64,000 nt of DNA from Devriesea agamarum (GTDB lineage Bacteria > Actinomycetota > Actinomycetes > Actinomycetales > Dermabacteraceae), in the NCBI RefSeq assembly GCF_900070355.1, contig NZ_LN849456.1, positions 2,232,001-2,296,000 of the forward strand, given 5' to 3'. Below the pieces are notes generated by a model, which was not told where the DNA came from, ran no database searches, and worked only from the letters and a program-made list of their open reading frames with translations. The position numbers and the translations under genes are program-made. Shown here piece after piece: positions 16,360-25,208 of this stretch; positions within the stretch are counted from its first letter, which is position 1; each line of letters opens with the position of its first letter.

Positions 16360-18696
16360 ATGACGACGCTTTCCTATGGTTCGTGGCCCTCTCCGATCTC
16401 AGCACAGCAGCTCGCTACCGGCGGCGTAGCGCTCGGCGGAGGAATATTTGTCGGGGACGACATCTGGTGGATTGAAGGTATCGCCGCAGAAGAGGGCCGG
16501 CAGGCAATTGTTCGCGCTGCCCGCTCGTCCAAAATAGATCCCAGTCATTCCTCGAGCCCCCACCCATCGAGCACCGGGGGCACTTCATCCGAAAATGTAA
16601 TGGCCTCTGCCGACCGCATCGTAGTGCTGCCAGCCCCGTACAACGCTCGGTCGCGAGTGCATGAATACGGTGGCGGATCGTGGACGACCCTCGGGAATAA
16701 AGACCCCTTGATCGTTTTCGTGAACTTTGCTGACCAGCGACTGTACGCCTTCAAAGAGGGCGAAAAGCCAAAACCGCTGACCCCGGAAGGCCCCGAGGTG
16801 GCAGCGGCTGGTGGGCCGTCCTTGCGGTGGGCATGCCCCGCCCCCTTCTGCGACGGGGAGAACGTCATTGCTATTTGCGAGCACCATCGTGACCCCGCGC
16901 CCGCGTCCGCTCCCAGTCCTGCGCCCGCGCCAAGCCCTGAACCTGTCTCTAGCCCGGTCGCCGCTCCCAGCCCAGTCGCCCATGCAGCCGGGAACATTGA
17001 GCGGTATCTCGCAGTGATACCGGTCGACGGATCAGCGGCAACTGACCCATCCCGTATCAGGCGACTGACTCCGACCAGTCGATTTGTGGCCTACCCTCGG
17101 GTGAGCCCCAACGGGCGCAAACTGGCTTGGATCTCCTGGGAGCATCCGCAGATGCCCTGGGATGGTACCCAGCTGCACATCGCCGATATACGTCTGCAGG
17201 ATCAGGATTCGAGCCAGGTTGTGACCGGGGTGCTCGGTACCGTCGTCGACCAGGTTATTGCGGGGGATACGTCCACCTCGGTGGTGCAGCCCGAATGGCT
17301 CGATGACGACCGCCTGGTCTATGCCTCGGATACCAGCGGATGGTGGAACCTCTATGAGCACAACCTGACGTCCGGCACGACGCGAGCCATTGCGCCTCGT
17401 GAAGAAGAGTTCGCCGGGCCTATGTGGGGCGTTGGTGACACCTGGTTTAAAGTCCTGGATGCGAACACGTTGCTCGTGACGCATGGAACCTCCATGACCT
17501 CACTGAGCGTGCTGAATGTCGCCACGGGAGAGCTCACCCCCGTTGAAGCCCCGCTGACCGCTTATAGCAGCATTGCCATAGGCCCGAATGATCAGGTAGT
17601 TCTCACCGGTGCTTCGCCCACCATGCTGCGCTCGATCCTGAAGGGCACACTGGTGCGGCAGGATCCGAGCTCCGCCGGCGGCGCATCCGGCGTTGACAAC
17701 TCCGGCGCACACGAAGCCAGCACGAACGCATCCAACCCACATGTAGCTAGTCCAAACGAAGCTGGCTCAGACGAAGCTGGCTCAGACGAATCCACGAACG
17801 CCATCGCCTACCGGATTGACGCCCTACAAACGGTGCGCAGCTCACGCGATGACGTGATTGATCCAGGAGCACTTCCGGTGCCGGAACCGATCACGGTGCG
17901 AGGTAAGGATGGTCGGGAGGTGCATGCGATTTGCTATGCACCGCGGCTCGATGGGTACAGCGGTCCGTCCGATGAATTGCCGCCGTACATCGCGTTCGTG
18001 CACGGTGGGCCGACCGCGCAGGTAAACGGGGTGCTCTCGCTCGGTGTCGCCTACTACACCAGCAGGGGCCTAGGCGTCGTGGATATCAACTACGGCGGGT
18101 CAACCGGTTATGGTCGGGCCTACCGCGATCGCCTCAAAGGTCAGTGGGGTGTGGTGGATGTTGAGGACACCGTCGCGGTGATGGACCATCTCGTGCGCGA
18201 GGGAATCGCTGATGGTGCACGGCTTGGGATTGAGGGTGGCAGCGCGGGTGGCTGGACCACGCTGGCCTGTTTGACCAGGACTGATCGTTTCTCCGCGGGC
18301 GTGTCGAGCTACGGTGTTGCGGAGCTGATCAACTTTATCCGCGATACCCATGATTTTGAATCGCGCTACATTGACGGCTTAGTCGGCCCCTATCCGGAGC
18401 GTGAAGATCTTTATCGTGAGCGTGCTCCGCTTAGCCACGTCGATGAACTGTCCTGCCCTGTGTTGCTGTTGCAGGGCGATGAGGACCGGATTGTTCCGCC
18501 CAGCCAGTCGGAAATATTCCGCGATGCGCTCGCAGCGAAGGGGATCCCGCACGCATACTTGCTTTTCCCCGGTGAGCAGCACGGATTCCGGAAAGCAGAA
18601 TCGATAATCCGCGCGTTGGAGGCGTCGCTGTCCTTCTATGGCCAGGTGTTCGGTTTTGACACTCCAGGGATTCCCGCGGTGACGCTAGCTAGGTAG
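16360..18696 (+). CDS. Prolyl-oligopeptidase-family (S9) serine peptidase
   Basis: 778 aa from ATG 16360; no strong SD is visible. The N-terminal half is a beta-propeller with repeated strands (YPRVSPNGRKLAWISWEHPQ, WLDDDRLVYASDTSGWWNLY). The C-terminal alpha/beta-hydrolase domain holds the triad: S628 in GIEGGSAGGWTTLA, D709 in GDEDRIVPP and H741 in GEQHGF. The oxyanion region is FVHGGPTAQVNG. This matches the S9C-type dipeptidyl/acylaminoacyl peptidases; there is no signal peptide, so it is probably cytosolic. Two low-complexity inserts stand out: a Pro/Ala/Ser linker (ASAPSPAPAPSPEPVSSPVA) near residue 185 and a Ser/Asn/Glu segment near 445-485 with a perfect 15-bp duplication at 17758-17787. 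The stop codon lies inside a hairpin. Confidence 0.93.
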   Translation: MTTLSYGSWPSPISAQQLATGGVALGGGIFVGDDIWWIEGIAAEEGRQAIVRAARSSKIDPSHSSSPHPSSTGGTSSENVMASADRIVVLPAPYNARSRVHEYGGGSWTTLGNKDPLIVFVNFADQRLYAFKEGEKPKPLTPEGPEVAAAGGPSLRWACPAPFCDGENVIAICEHHRDPAPASAPSPAPAPSPEPVSSPVAAPSPVAHAAGNIERYLAVIPVDGSAATDPSRIRRLTPTSRFVAYPRVSPNGRKLAWISWEHPQMPWDGTQLHIADIRLQDQDSSQVVTGVLGTVVDQVIAGDTSTSVVQPEWLDDDRLVYASDTSGWWNLYEHNLTSGTTRAIAPREEEFAGPMWGVGDTWFKVLDANTLLVTHGTSMTSLSVLNVATGELTPVEAPLTAYSSIAIGPNDQVVLTGASPTMLRSILKGTLVRQDPSSAGGASGVDNSGAHEASTNASNPHVASPNEAGSDEAGSDESTNAIAYRIDALQTVRSSRDDVIDPGALPVPEPITVRGKDGREVHAICYAPRLDGYSGPSDELPPYIAFVHGGPTAQVNGVLSLGVAYYTSRGLGVVDINYGGSTGYGRAYRDRLKGQWGVVDVEDTVAVMDHLVREGIADGARLGIEGGSAGGWTTLACLTRTDRFSAGVSSYGVAELINFIRDTHDFESRYIDGLVGPYPEREDLYRERAPLSHVDELSCPVLLLQGDEDRIVPPSQSEIFRDALAAKGIPHAYLLFPGEQHGFRKAESIIRALEASLSFYGQVFGFDTPGIPAVTLAR

Positions 18697-18703
18697 CGTC
18701 ACC
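18678..18703 (+). terminator. Perfect 10-bp-stem hairpin spanning the S9 peptidase stop codon
   Basis: GGTGACGCTA (18678-18687) and TAGCGTCACC (18694-18703) are exact reverse complements around the 6-nt loop GCTAGG. The TAG stop (18694-18696) forms the first bases of the 3' arm. No T-run follows. It is a likely terminator or mRNA 3'-end stabiliser, also facing the convergent (-) gene ending at 18785. Confidence 0.6.
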
Positions 18704-18704
18704 C

Positions 18705-18732
18705 GACTAGCGCAACTCGACTAGCGCAACTC
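18705..18732. repeat. 14-bp tandem duplication
   Basis: GACTAGCGCAACTC occurs twice head to tail (18705-18718, 18719-18732). A degenerate third copy (ggctaccgcgcaac) follows, and then two related catccgg(t/c)taa segments up to about 18790. It lies in the convergent spacer after the S9 peptidase. Confidence 0.8.
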
Positions 18733-18784
18733 GGCTACCGCGCAACCCGGTTTGCGCACTCATCCGGTAAACGCTCTCATCCGG

Positions 18785-19144
18785 CTAACGAACTCGGCTG
18801 GCGCGGTCACTCACCAGGGCGGTAGCGCCAGCCATCGTATTAGAGACCACTAAAACAGCTGGCCAGGGACCGATTTTTTTGGCCAGCGGATGGGATAGAC
18901 CAAACGCGGCCAGGTAACCGGCGCCGAGCAATCCGGCGGCTGCGGGTCCGCCCCGCGCATGCCAGGAGCGAGCCGCCCACAGCCCGGCGGCACCGAACAG
19001 AACACCTCCGAGGGGCCTCATCCCGGTTTCGCGGGCAGTGAGCCAACCACCGATAAGGCCGACGGCGACGACCGCTGCTGTCGAGACCTGATCAGCCGGT
19101 TTCAACGCGTTGACATGAGATGGAGTTTTAGCGTGAGGTTTCAT
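18785..19144 (-). CDS. Small hypothetical membrane protein
   Basis: 119 aa from ATG 19144, starting MKPHAKTPSHVNALKPADQV. Three to four hydrophobic segments are visible (VSTAAVVAVGLIGGWLTA, LGGVLFGAAGLWAARSW, AAGLLGAGYLAAFGLSHPLA, PWPAVLVVSNTMAGATAL), separated by short basic loops. The pattern suggests a membrane protein with positive-inside loops. I do not recognise the family with certainty. It is flanked by repeat-bearing spacers and faces the S9 peptidase. Confidence 0.72.
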   Translation of the reverse strand: MKPHAKTPSHVNALKPADQVSTAAVVAVGLIGGWLTARETGMRPLGGVLFGAAGLWAARSWHARGGPAAAGLLGAGYLAAFGLSHPLAKKIGPWPAVLVVSNTMAGATALVSDRASRVR

Positions 19145-19170
19145 ATTCGTACGCTACGCCGTGGCACTGA

Positions 19171-19210
19171 CATTGTGCTGGACCTACCGGCATTGTGCTG
19201 GACCTACCGG
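19171..19210. repeat. Perfect 20-bp tandem duplication upstream of the small membrane protein gene
   Basis: Bases 19171-19190 and 19191-19210 are identical (unit begins cattgtgctgg and ends acctaccgg). The unit lies 27-66 bp upstream of the minus-strand ATG at 19144, so both copies fall in the likely promoter of that gene. The rest of the 288-bp spacer (to 19432) shows nothing else. Confidence 0.9.
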
Positions 19211-19432
19211 ATCCACTAACTCGCTCGCGCCAGCCCACTCCGCCTGTGGATTCCTGAGTTGCTCCCTGACCCTGCGCGTCAATTTCTGAACCGACCGTTC
19301 AGCCCGCGCGCGGATTTTTGGGTGTGCTGCTGTCTCCGCGTCGCTACCGACAGTCCCGTGTTGAGGACAGAACCGCATACCGGGAACGCATATATCCCAG
19401 ATGCTCACACAAGCCGTAGTGCGAATGAGCCG

Positions 19433-21103
19433 TTAGCGGCACACCGCAATCCCCATGGCCGGAACGACGCCCCAGCTCTGATCTGACTCCCGGCCCTGCC
19501 CCGGTCCATGGCTACGCGCCGGCGCCTGGCCCTGCCGTTGGCTGCGCCCCGGTTCTTGACCCTGCCGTCGGCCTTGCCCCGGTCTTTGGCTTCGATGAGA
19601 CTCTGCGTCATGCTCTGAGTTCGGGCTGGCTGATGGCGTTGCAGCGGGCGGCAACGGGCCCATGTCGCGATGCCGCCCGTCCTCGCCAAGAGCAGCGCGC
19701 TCGATGATCTCGCCAGGGGCGGGGAGATCGTCAGGGAGAAGATTTAACGCCAAGGTGAGCCGGTCAGAGCCTGTGCGTGAGCTCAGCAAGATATGAACAT
19801 CACGGTTGGAAAGCTTCGTGACCTCGATATTCGCGTCATACAGCCAAGGGTGACGTCGGCGCAACCCGCAGAGCCGACGGTGGATTTCAAGCAGCGTGGA
19901 TCCAAGCTGGCCCTGGCAGAGCCCTGTCTCATCGGGATGATCGGGCATAGCGGGGCGGACAGCATCATCACCGCCTTCCCGATCCTCTTTCACCCCGGTG
20001 AGCGCAAACTCATCGCCCGCATAGATGCAGGGCATCCCGGGAAGCAGGGTCAACAAAGCAGTGGCGTGAACGAGCTGCCGCGGATCATTGAGACGCGAGG
20101 CGATTCGAGTGACGTCGTGGTTCCCGATAAAGGTCCAGGGAACGAACGTGCGCAGGAAACCTTGGTGCCTGGTGAGGGCGTGGTCCAGCTCGAAGAAATT
20201 CTCGTCGGTGAGAGACGACCACATTGCTTTCCACAGCTCATACTGCGTGAGCGTATGTGCGTTCGACTCGTCAATGAATGCCGGATAGTCGCCATGGATG
20301 ACCTCTGCGACGAGAAGTGATTCGGGGTGGCTACGGCGGATGGCTTGAAGAATTGGCGCCCACGCCTGAGGCCCTGCGGCATAGGCAGCATCCAGACGCC
20401 AACCGTCGATCCCGGTATCTAGCCAGTGACGCATAATGGCGAGTATCCAGTCGGCGACGGCTGGATGTTCCAGGTTGAGTTCCACGAGGGCGTCGTGCCC
20501 CTCAAAACACTGCGGGGCACCGTCGTGAGTCCACCGAATCCATTGGCCATCAGAGCTTGCGGGCCCGGCGGCTAGCGCGCGTTGAACAATGTGGTGCTCG
20601 CGTGAGACGTGGTTGAAGACTCCGTCGAGTAACAGTTTCAGGCCTCGCTCGTGGCAGGCGGTCAGCAGGTGAACGAGGTCGTCCGTATCGCCCAGGCGGG
20701 GGTCGATCCGCAGGTGATCGATGGTGTCGTAGCCGTGGGTGAGGGAATCGAACACGGGGTTTAACTGGATGAGGTTCGCCCCGATTGACACGATGTGGTT
20801 TAGCCAGCCCAACAGGTGAGGCAGACGATGCTGCACAGCGTCAGTGGCTTTGCCATCGGGAAACTCGTCGGCGCGGGATCTGGGGGCGCCGCAAAATCCC
20901 AGGGGGTAGATCTGGTAGCCAATTGCGTGCCGGGCCCACTGCGGCACATCTGGAACCTCGGTGCCCAGAACCTCCTCGTCAGGGATGCCGTTGAAGGGAA
21001 CGTCGCCGCCGGCAGTATCAACGGATAGTGACCGATCAGCGACGCTATTCTCAACGGGAAGATCGGAAACATCACCTGACGCTGGAAGATACGGTTCGCG
21101 CAT
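19433..21103 (-). CDS. GH13 alpha-amylase-family glycosidase with repetitive C-terminal tail
   Basis: 556 aa from ATG 21103, 16 bp after the CPBP gene stop, so the two are probably co-transcribed. GH13 conserved regions are intact: region I DGVFNH (160-165), region II GWRLDAAYA with nucleophile D238, region III VAEVIHGDY with acid/base E267, and region IV FIGNHDVTR with D330. YQIYPLGFCGAPR and LNPVFDSLTHGYDT are typical of intracellular maltodextrin-type enzymes. It probably hydrolyses alpha-1,4/1,6-glucans or maltodextrins in the cytosol, as no signal peptide is seen. After about residue 480 the chain turns into an Arg/Gly/Gln-rich tail (GQGRRQGQEPGRSQRQGQ) unlike the usual GH13 beta-domain end. 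Confidence 0.92.
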   Translation of the reverse strand: MREPYLPASGDVSDLPVENSVADRSLSVDTAGGDVPFNGIPDEEVLGTEVPDVPQWARHAIGYQIYPLGFCGAPRSRADEFPDGKATDAVQHRLPHLLGWLNHIVSIGANLIQLNPVFDSLTHGYDTIDHLRIDPRLGDTDDLVHLLTACHERGLKLLLDGVFNHVSREHHIVQRALAAGPASSDGQWIRWTHDGAPQCFEGHDALVELNLEHPAVADWILAIMRHWLDTGIDGWRLDAAYAAGPQAWAPILQAIRRSHPESLLVAEVIHGDYPAFIDESNAHTLTQYELWKAMWSSLTDENFFELDHALTRHQGFLRTFVPWTFIGNHDVTRIASRLNDPRQLVHATALLTLLPGMPCIYAGDEFALTGVKEDREGGDDAVRPAMPDHPDETGLCQGQLGSTLLEIHRRLCGLRRRHPWLYDANIEVTKLSNRDVHILLSSRTGSDRLTLALNLLPDDLPAPGEIIERAALGEDGRHRDMGPLPPAATPSASPNSEHDAESHRSQRPGQGRRQGQEPGRSQRQGQAPARSHGPGQGRESDQSWGVVPAMGIAVCR

Positions 21104-21119
21104 TCTTCGAGGGTACGGC

Positions 21120-22097
21120 CTAAGGTCGCACCGGCGGGAACCAGCGGCGCAGGAAGCCTCCATATACGGCGATGAGCACAACGGCCGCAATCACAATCCA
21201 CCCGGGCCAGCCCATCAAGGTTGCGGTCAAGGTGCTGATGTGGTCGCCGGCGGTGGAGAACCACATGATGGCGCCGGGGACAACCGCATTGACGACGCCG
21301 TGCCCGTAGGCCGAGGCCCAGATGCTCCCAGTTCGTTCTCTCAACGCCACTAAGACCGCTGCGATGCCGAAGCAGAAGATGCACATCATGACTAAGCCGA
21401 GTAGCGGCGAATCTGGATAGTTGTAGCCGAGCAGGATGAGCGGCGCATGCCACAGCCCCCAGATCACACTGCTGATCACAAGCGCCCAGCGCGGACCGAC
21501 GAGCTTGCGCAGCTGCGGGAACAAATAGCCGCGCCACCCGATTTCTTCCCCCAGGGTGACGGGAATGCTAATAGCTGCGTTTACCGTGGAGCCCAGAATG
21601 CTTCCGAGGACGACTATGCCCATGGGGATGGCTAGGGCAGGCGCTTGCTGCGGAGCCGCTTGCCCAGCCGCCGACAGCTGGGCATTTAACGCCTCCTGCA
21701 TCCCCGAAAAGTGCTCTAAATCCGGGCGGTAGGTGCCGACCAGAACACTTGCGGCTATCCCGATGATCGCCATAAGGAAAAAGATCACCCATGCCAGGGG
21801 TAACCCGAGCAGAAGTCTGCGCCATCCGCGGTAGGGAACGGCCAATCCGAGTGTCCGCCACCAGCGACGTTCGCCATCGACAAATCGGCTGACGATAACC
21901 GCTGAGATTGCCGGGGTCCACATCATGCCCGTTACGACAAACAAGAAAAGGGGACTGAGTAAACCGTCGCCCAGCCATAGAGGCAGGCAGACCAGCCAAG
22001 CCAGGCCCATGGAGAGAATCGTGAAGCAGATGATCCCGCGCCAGGTTGCGGGATGTTCGGACATCGCCTGCGAGGGGGTGTGGGCTGTGGTCATCAT
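21120..22097 (-). CDS. CPBP-family intramembrane glutamic endopeptidase (CAAX protease-like)
   Basis: 325 aa from ATG 22097 with SD GGAAGG about 6 nt upstream; a second ATG follows immediately. About eight membrane helices are visible. The ABI/CPBP motifs are EEIGWRGYLFPQL (E-E-x-x-x-R catalytic Glu pair), WGLWHAPLILLGY (motif 2 His) and SAYGHGVVNAVV (motif 3 H-x-x-x-N). Members cleave membrane proteins or act in immunity to bacteriocins and in peptide processing. It is the first gene of a two-gene unit with the GH13 enzyme; the functional link between the two is not obvious. Confidence 0.92.
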   Translation of the reverse strand: MMTTAHTPSQAMSEHPATWRGIICFTILSMGLAWLVCLPLWLGDGLLSPLFLFVVTGMMWTPAISAVIVSRFVDGERRWWRTLGLAVPYRGWRRLLLGLPLAWVIFFLMAIIGIAASVLVGTYRPDLEHFSGMQEALNAQLSAAGQAAPQQAPALAIPMGIVVLGSILGSTVNAAISIPVTLGEEIGWRGYLFPQLRKLVGPRWALVISSVIWGLWHAPLILLGYNYPDSPLLGLVMMCIFCFGIAAVLVALRERTGSIWASAYGHGVVNAVVPGAIMWFSTAGDHISTLTATLMGWPGWIVIAAVVLIAVYGGFLRRWFPPVRP

Positions 22098-22267
22098 TGG
22101 TACCTTCCGCAATGCGGACCCAGGGAACAAGGGAACGCGATGTGTAGAGGTGAGGTTGTGGACACACCGTATGCCCCGATGAGGGATGATACGACTTCGG
22201 GTTGAGGCCGGTGGGATTCTCGGTACCTCACCTGGGGTGTGCGTCGATGACCTTCTTTATTCTCGTT

Positions 22268-23665
22268 CTAGAGTGAGCGCGGGAGGCAGATTCTGTCGGG
22301 GAGGGAGAAGAACTCGTCTGCGATTTTGACTTCTGCCCCTTCGTGCATGGCGTATGGGCGTCCATCGACGTCATCGAAGCTCACAAGTTCCCCGTGGTAG
22401 CCGTAGCCGTTGTCCAACAGTGGTAACAGGTATTCGTCGTCAACTACTTCTAATTGTTCGATCCGATAAGAGGGCCGAACAAGAGACGGGTTGATGCGCC
22501 ATAGGCGGTCACCGAGAACGATCAGATCGGAGGTCTCCCACATATTGCGGTAGCGTCCGCTGACGCGTTGGGCCATCTTCAGTGACTGTTGGTCTAAAGC
22601 TCCCACGCATTGGCCGCTGCCGGCGGCGATATTAAAGATATCGAGAATGCCGCGGGCTATTTCTTCAACTGCCCGCGTGATGGTATTTGTGAACACGGTG
22701 ACCGCCAGGGGGCTGTCATTGAGTACCCAGGTGCGGCCCGTGTGTCCGGGGTGGATTCCGTCGTGTCCGAAACAGCGGGGTTCTTCAATTCCCTGCATGC
22801 CGAGGGCGTAGAAGTTTTTCTCGTCGAAAGTCCAGTGACGGTAGGTCATTAGGCGTCGGTGCAGGGATACTGTCAACCGTTGATTGTGGATGAGGTTGCC
22901 GAGCAGGGTTGCGGTGGAGGCGGCGGTTCCGGCCATGCCGACCGCCGGAGTGAGAGCACCTGCCGACACATGTTCGATGGGGTGGGCGGGTTCGTCGAAC
23001 TCGGTGGAGGTGTGGCCTCGGGCGAGGATGTGGGCGTCGCGTTCGTCTGCGTCGGCGGTGATGTTTTCTATGGATAGGGGCCATAGCAGGCGTTCGTACA
23101 GCAGCTCCGAGAAGCTGGACCCGGTGGCCCGCTCGATGACGTGCCCCAGCAGGGCGTATCCGATGTTGGAAAATTTGAAGTGGGCGTAGCGGGGGATGAC
23201 CCGGGCGGTTTTTGAGGTCATGAACTGCATCAGTTCGTGGATGTCTGGGAACGGCCGTTCGATGTTCCAGTAGCGGGCGTCGTGCCCATCGCGAGCGAGC
23301 CCTGACATGTGGGTCATCAGTTCCAGCAGGATCACATCGCCGCACGCTGTGCCATCGGTTTCCGGAAGGTGCGTTCGTACCGGGTCGGTGAGTTCGAGCA
23401 GGCCGTCCTGGCACAGCATCAAGGTGAGGGCGGCGGTTGCGCACATTGTGTGGGCGGACAGCCGGAATCGATGGTCGGTACGCAGCGGTGTGCCGGTTGA
23501 GAGGTCGGCGATTCCTTGGGCCTCGTCCAAGATGACGTCGCCGTCGTACCAGACAGCAATTTGTAGGCCGGGCAAGCGGTATGCCTGACGGCGAATCTCG
23601 GCCCAGCGAGGGATGTAGTCGCAAGCGGAGACCGCGGCTTCTCTGGAAATGGGCTGACCTTCCAT
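22268..23665 (-). CDS. Beta-lactamase/serine-hydrolase-fold protein lacking the Ser-x-x-Lys motif
   Basis: 465 aa. The fold is recognisable from LPGLQIAVWYDGDVILDEAQ, LLELMTHMSGLA, FSNIGYALLGHVIERATGSS and GHDGIHPGHTGRTWVL, as in class C-type beta-lactamase/esterase (PF00144) proteins. However, the catalytic helix reads FRLSAHTMCATAALTLML where the family has FRxxSxxK. On alignment the nucleophile position is A71 and the general base M74; S70 has Thr, not Lys, three residues later. The Tyr of the Y-x-N motif is Phe (F163-S164-N165). I checked the codons on the minus strand around 23455. The frame is intact, so this looks like a preserved non-enzymatic or altered member rather than a decayed gene. 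No signal peptide is seen. Confidence 0.85.
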   Translation of the reverse strand: MEGQPISREAAVSACDYIPRWAEIRRQAYRLPGLQIAVWYDGDVILDEAQGIADLSTGTPLRTDHRFRLSAHTMCATAALTLMLCQDGLLELTDPVRTHLPETDGTACGDVILLELMTHMSGLARDGHDARYWNIERPFPDIHELMQFMTSKTARVIPRYAHFKFSNIGYALLGHVIERATGSSFSELLYERLLWPLSIENITADADERDAHILARGHTSTEFDEPAHPIEHVSAGALTPAVGMAGTAASTATLLGNLIHNQRLTVSLHRRLMTYRHWTFDEKNFYALGMQGIEEPRCFGHDGIHPGHTGRTWVLNDSPLAVTVFTNTITRAVEEIARGILDIFNIAAGSGQCVGALDQQSLKMAQRVSGRYRNMWETSDLIVLGDRLWRINPSLVRPSYRIEQLEVVDDEYLLPLLDNGYGYHGELVSFDDVDGRPYAMHEGAEVKIADEFFSLPDRICLPRSL

Positions 23666-23824
23666 GTGGTCAATTTTACGGTCAGTTTCGTGAGGACTTG
23701 GCTGTGAATTAACGTCGATGAAAATGACGTTTAACAGGAAGTAAACGTTCAGATATTTATATTCATTCTCATTTGTTTGCGTGTCGCAGAAAACCCCGGA
23801 AACATGTCAGCGCGAGACAGGCTG

Positions 23825-25021
23825 CTAGCAGTTGCGGCCCCCGTGTGACATCGCCCCATGCCCGGCATCTGAAGCGAGCGCAAACGTTCCCTCCGCACGA
23901 CGCACACCCTGCACCCGGTGCCGCGGCACGATATCGTCGAGAAATCCATACTGGGCCCGCAAAGCCAGCGCGTCGAGATCACCCGCCTGAGCGCGATCCC
24001 TCACGCAACGCCACCAGTCAGAAATATCGCCCCAGCCGGGCGCAGCGAGCGACCCACCAAACTGCTGCACAGCGAGCGCAGAGCACAGCGCGGAAAAGCG
24101 GAGACGCTCATCAAGCGGCCAGTTCGCAAGCGTGCCGAGAACGATCGAAGCTGCGAACACATCGCCCGCCCCGGTGGGGTCAATCGCATTCACCGCAACC
24201 GCCGGGCAAAACGCTTCCTCACCGCTCAACTGATCGATGGCGTACGCCCCGTGAACACCGTCGGTGACAATCGCCAAGGGAACACGGCGAGAGAGTGCCC
24301 GTACCGCAGAGACCGGGCTGTCGGTGCGCGTATAGCGCATAGCTTCCACCGCGTTGGGCGTGAACGCATGACAATGTTCCAAAGGGTCGAGATCGCTGGG
24401 ATCCCAACGATCAGTCTCATCGAATCCGATATCCGCGAAAATACGCGTGCCGCGATGCGCGAGCTCTCGCCACCAGGTGGTATCCCCGGCTAAATCCACT
24501 AAAGCTGTCGCCGCTCGGGGCGCCTGGGCGATATTTGCGGTGAGCGAGGACGGAAGATCATGCCCATGCGTCACCATCGCTCGATCACCCCCGTAAGCCA
24601 TCGACACCGTGAGCGAGGAATGGAAATCTTTAAACCGCTGCGACGCGCTGAGATCTATGCGTTCTTGGTCGCGCAGGGTATCCCACATCCAGTCCGCGTA
24701 GGCATCGTCGCCGAAACCCGCGGCAAGACCGGTGCGCAGGCCAAGACGAGCCGTTGCGGTGGCGAGATTCGCAATTCCTCCCGGACACGATCCCAACCCC
24801 TTGCTCCACAGTTCCTCTCCAGGCCCCGGCATCCGGTCGAGACCGGTAAAAACAATGTCGAAGAAAATCGTGCCGGACAGTAAAACATCGAGCGGCGGAT
24901 CGGAGTCTTTACGCTGCTGAGCGAGGGGATCCCACGACCAACACGCGGCACAAAACTCCTCGTCGTGCTCGGGCTCATGGCGGGTGGTGGATTGCCTGGG
25001 CGATGGCGGCAACGGATGCAT
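23825..25021 (-). CDS. PfkB-family carbohydrate kinase
   Basis: 398 aa from ATG 25021 with SD GAAGGAG 6 nt upstream; the frame continues upstream but overlaps the divergent promoter. After a 45-residue N-terminal extension (with the odd FCAACWSWDP), VLLSGTIFFDIVFTGLDRMP begins the ribokinase fold. Signature 1 is present as PGGIANLATATARLG and signature 2 as DPTGAGDVFAASIV, with the catalytic Asp in GAGD. The family phosphorylates sugars or nucleosides with ATP. It is transcribed divergently from a GH4 glycosidase, so its substrate may be a sugar released or consumed by that enzyme. The exact sugar is not known. Confidence 0.9.
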   Translation of the reverse strand: MHPLPPSPRQSTTRHEPEHDEEFCAACWSWDPLAQQRKDSDPPLDVLLSGTIFFDIVFTGLDRMPGPGEELWSKGLGSCPGGIANLATATARLGLRTGLAAGFGDDAYADWMWDTLRDQERIDLSASQRFKDFHSSLTVSMAYGGDRAMVTHGHDLPSSLTANIAQAPRAATALVDLAGDTTWWRELAHRGTRIFADIGFDETDRWDPSDLDPLEHCHAFTPNAVEAMRYTRTDSPVSAVRALSRRVPLAIVTDGVHGAYAIDQLSGEEAFCPAVAVNAIDPTGAGDVFAASIVLGTLANWPLDERLRFSALCSALAVQQFGGSLAAPGWGDISDWWRCVRDRAQAGDLDALALRAQYGFLDDIVPRHRVQGVRRAEGTFALASDAGHGAMSHGGRNC

Positions 25022-25208
25022 GGCGACTCCTTCGCTGCAAAACATCCTGGCACGGTCCTCGGTGATGCGGAAGCCCTGATGAGTGCGGTGATCACTCGCG
25101 GCGACTGCGCATTCGGCGGGAATTGGGGGTAACGCGGAGACTATCGTGGAGATGAGCGCCCAGCCGGGTCCACTCGACGGTCTCCTATCCACTCGGAGGT
25201 GCACGACC
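25022..25208. promoter_or_regulatory. Divergent promoter region of PfkB kinase and GH4 glycosidase genes
   Basis: 187 bp between the divergent starts. SDs are visible at both ends (CTCCTTC for the minus gene near 25028; GGAGGT at 25195-25200 for the plus gene). A 5-bp inverted repeat, gagtg-n7-cactc, lies at about 25081-25097. No clear LacI-type operator is visible. Confidence 0.4.
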
